DNA from: Carnobacterium_A sp049673005
GTDB lineage: Bacteria > Bacillota > Bacilli > Lactobacillales > Carnobacteriaceae
Reading direction: 5' to 3'
Length of the DNA: 64,000 nt
NCBI RefSeq assembly: GCF_049673005.1
Contig: NZ_JBATXB010000123.1
Span: 1 to 64,000, forward strand
The translations under genes and the position numbers were made by a program. Positions 61,978 through 64,000 of this stretch are shown one piece after another. The notes below the pieces were generated by a model. The model made no database searches, was not told where the DNA came from, and was given only the letters and a program-made list of their open reading frames with translations. Within the stretch, counting starts at the first letter, position 1. Each line of letters begins with the position of its first letter.

Positions 61978-62010
61978 TAATCTCCTCATATTCGTATTGT
62001 TTCTTCTAGT

Positions 62011-62054
62011 TTATTTCTTCTAGTAAAATAAATCAAGTAAACTTTAGTAAATTT
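62011..62054 (-). promoter_or_regulatory. Possible galK promoter and operator region
   Basis: Minus strand holds three TTTACT half-sites within 30 bases and TTGATT, 17-base spacer, TAAACT. Such repeats overlapping the -35 could be GalR targets. No full palindrome is present. Confidence 0.35.
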
Positions 62055-62064
62055 TCTAAAAAAA

Positions 62065-62107
62065 TAGGTGATCTGGCCTCAATCGTCAATGAATGGGCTA
62101 CCTTCTT
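62065..62107 (-). terminator. Possible terminator after the GH42 gene
   Basis: Minus strand AGGTAGCC pairs imperfectly with GGCC...ACCT, followed by seven T residues. The stem has a large loop and a bulge. Confidence 0.4.
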
Positions 62108-62118
62108 CTATTGTACGG

Positions 62119-64000
62119 TTAGTTAGTTAAAGGAACAGCTACTACTTTTATACCATATTTTTCTACGGTTACTTCTCCAACTAATTCCTCATCATTCAAT
62201 TTATCCCAAACAGGTTTATCAAAAATGACAACTTGTTCTTCTTCTGTAAAGTTCATTACAAAAATAATATCTTCTGTTTCAGACTGTCTGGCTTGAACAG
62301 AAACACCTTTTTCATGCTTAACTGGAAAAATTGGTGAGAGTCCCAATTCTTTTATAATGTCTCCATAGAACTCTTCATGGAAAGCCTGTTCTAATCTGCC
62401 ACCAATATAATAAGTCTTTCCTTTTTCAAAAGAATGACTGGTAATTGCTGGTGTATTGGCGTAAAAATCTTCTAGGTATTCTCCTTCTATTTTAGCTTGG
62501 TTTACTTCTAAAATAGATGCGTATTCTTTTAATTCGTATTCTTTTCCGCTGTAACGAACTTTATTTCGATCAGATGGATAAAGGGTATCCGTTTCTAGCG
62601 GATTCATTCCAAAAATATCTTGCAAGTCTTGCGGCCAGCCACCTAAATAAGTTAAATCGTGTTCAGTTACAATTCCAGTAATGTAAGTAGAGACTAACGT
62701 TCCTCCATTTGCTACAAATTCTTTCAAACGAGAAATTGTGTCTAAACTCAATAAATACAGCATTGGCACCACTAGTAACTTATAAGAAGAAAAATCTTGT
62801 TCTTTCATAATCACATCGACTGGAATATCTTTTTCCCAGAACGTACGGTAATGCTCTTGCACTGTTTGAGTGTACCGTTTTGTTTCCAATCCATAACCTT
62901 GTGCATCTTTTAGAGCCCAATTATTTTCCCAATCATACAGAATACCTACATCTGCTGGTCGTGTTGTCCCTGCTACATCTGAAAGTTTTTCTAACGTTTG
63001 TCCAACTTCAGCAACATCTTTAAACACTCGATTTTCTGAACTATTGTCATGATCGACTACTGCACCATGGAATTTTTCAGAAGAACCACGTGATTTACGC
63101 CATTGGAAGTACATGATACTGTCCGAACCATGAGCGATCATTTGCATGGATGATAATAAGTGCATGTGAGGACGTTTAGCTTTATTAACCGTATGCCAGT
63201 TGACCGCACTTGGTGTCGATTCTAATAATAGAAACGGTTGTTGCTTCAAGCTGCGATACAAATCATCTATAAATCCTACTTTCATAGCTAAATCAGCCGT
63301 TGATTCTCGATCATTATGCCAAGCTGGATAACCATCCCATGTGATAACATCAATGTGCTCCGCAAATTTTCCATAATCTAATCCTTGATAAGGAATGAGA
63401 TCATCTGTGTCCGCCATAAAATTGGTTGTAATAGGTATGCTAGGGGTTAATTCACGTAAAGGAACAATTTCATTTTTATAAAAATCAATGGTTTGGTCCG
63501 TTACGAATCGAAGCCAATCCAAGTTTAATCCATGAACGGCCTCTTCTCCAATTGGTGATGGCGATTGGATTTGTGACCAGTCATTAAATGTATGACTCCA
63601 AAACGGACCCCACCAAGCATCGTTTAATGCTGTCAGATCATTGTGATACGTATCTTTTATCCACTCTTTAAAAGCTTCTTGACACAGTTCACAATGGCAT
63701 TCTCCACTGTACTCGTTAGAAACATGCCACATTACTAACGCTGGATGATTGCCATAACGATCAGCTAATAGTTTATTGATGTGTTGTGTCTTTTCACGGT
63801 AAACTGGCGAACTAAAACAATGATTGTGACGTGCTCCTTGAAGTTGTTTTAATCGCATCTCATTTGTACGCAATACCTCGGGATACGTTTGAGATAACCA
63901 AGCAGGTCTGGCTCCACTTGGAGTTGCTAAGATAATATTTCCGCCGTTCTCATAGATGGTTTCAAAAATATCATCCAACCATTCAAACGTATAGACACCT
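62119..64000 (-). CDS. GH42 beta-galactosidase (5' end outside the window)
   Basis: Glycoside hydrolase family 42 enzyme that releases galactose from lactose or galactans. The reading frame stays open to the right edge (…GVYTFEWLDDIF), so about 627 C-terminal residues are present and roughly 55-65 N-terminal ones are missing. The acid/base Glu is in WHVSNEYSG, followed by the Cys cluster CHCELC that binds zinc in this family; the nucleophile Glu is in LLLESTPSAVNWH. A trimerisation domain (ADVGILYDWENNWAL onward) and a C-terminal beta domain follow. It leads the galK-galT-galM-galR cluster, so lactose hydrolysis feeds the Leloir genes. Confidence 0.93.
   Translation of the reverse strand, partial: GVYTFEWLDDIFETIYENGGNIILATPSGARPAWLSQTYPEVLRTNEMRLKQLQGARHNHCFSSPVYREKTQHINKLLADRYGNHPALVMWHVSNEYSGECHCELCQEAFKEWIKDTYHNDLTALNDAWWGPFWSHTFNDWSQIQSPSPIGEEAVHGLNLDWLRFVTDQTIDFYKNEIVPLRELTPSIPITTNFMADTDDLIPYQGLDYGKFAEHIDVITWDGYPAWHNDRESTADLAMKVGFIDDLYRSLKQQPFLLLESTPSAVNWHTVNKAKRPHMHLLSSMQMIAHGSDSIMYFQWRKSRGSSEKFHGAVVDHDNSSENRVFKDVAEVGQTLEKLSDVAGTTRPADVGILYDWENNWALKDAQGYGLETKRYTQTVQEHYRTFWEKDIPVDVIMKEQDFSSYKLLVVPMLYLLSLDTISRLKEFVANGGTLVSTYITGIVTEHDLTYLGGWPQDLQDIFGMNPLETDTLYPSDRNKVRYSGKEYELKEYASILEVNQAKIEGEYLEDFYANTPAITSHSFEKGKTYYIGGRLEQAFHEEFYGDIIKELGLSPIFPVKHEKGVSVQARQSETEDIIFVMNFTEEEQVVIFDKPVWDKLNDEELVGEVTVEKYGIKVVAVPLTN

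Noticed and set aside
1..64000. Insertion sequences, prophage, CRISPR or toxin-antitoxin modules
   Set aside because: No transposase or integrase genes, no regularly spaced repeats and no paired small toxin genes were seen on either strand.

Overview
The window is AT-rich chromosomal DNA of a low-GC Gram-positive bacterium, most likely a lactic acid bacterium of the Carnobacterium type. This rests on gene content and order: prfB-ftsEX-minJ, hpf-comFC-comFA-degV, groES/groEL-ydiL-ydiK-rex-ydiF and tsaB-rimI-tsaD neighbourhoods, a class II galT, and a GH42 beta-galactosidase. The genus is inference; no rRNA or tRNA gene was seen. Almost all of the window is core genome, with one small variable patch at about 41.7-46.2 kb.

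Layout. 0-4.3 kb: uvrA with an SOS box, a YfbR-like nucleotidase and an orphan zinc-sensor-type ArsR repressor. 4.4-16.6 kb: a phosphate-starvation island with two complete Pst transporters in tandem, each ending in its own phoU and terminator and each preceded by a candidate PhoP box, followed upstream by the phoP-phoR two-component system. One of the two phosphate-binding proteins appears to be circularly permuted. 16.7-22.5 kb: cell division and wall genes (minJ-like, an NlpC/P60 hydrolase, ftsX, ftsE) and prfB with the programmed +1 frameshift. 22.5-29 kb: secA, long-form hpf, comFC, comFA and a DegV protein. 29.3-33.5 kb: a YigZ-type protein and two LytR-CpsA-Psr genes on the plus strand flanking tagO.

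33.5-41.5 kb: nagA-nagB-nagR with a palindromic NagR operator between -35 and -10, an LTA-synthase-like enzyme with a polyprenyl-phosphate glycosyltransferase, then nadE and pncB for NAD salvage. 41.7-46.2 kb: FMN reductase, DoxX protein, a frame-broken lipoprotein with an A_AAA_AAG slip site, a phosphotransferase, an acetyltransferase and small membrane proteins. 46.2-55.3 kb: groES-groEL behind a CIRCE element, a CPBP protease, ydiK, rex, an ABC-F ATPase, and the tsaB-rimI-rimI-tsaD group. 55.6-64 kb: csbD, an RluA-type pseudouridine synthase, and a lactose/galactose cluster (GH42 beta-galactosidase running off the right edge, galK, galT, galM, galR).

The clearest functional unit is the phosphate island: PhoPR would sense limitation and drive two Pst systems with different substrate-binding proteins. 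The wall genes also form a group: FtsEX with a co-transcribed hydrolase, TagO and two LCP ligases for wall teichoic acid, and the LTA-synthase/glycosyltransferase pair for membrane-linked polymers. Many transcription units end in strong hairpins shared between convergent genes, several overlapping stop codons, and non-ATG starts are frequent. I found no mobile element, prophage or CRISPR array.
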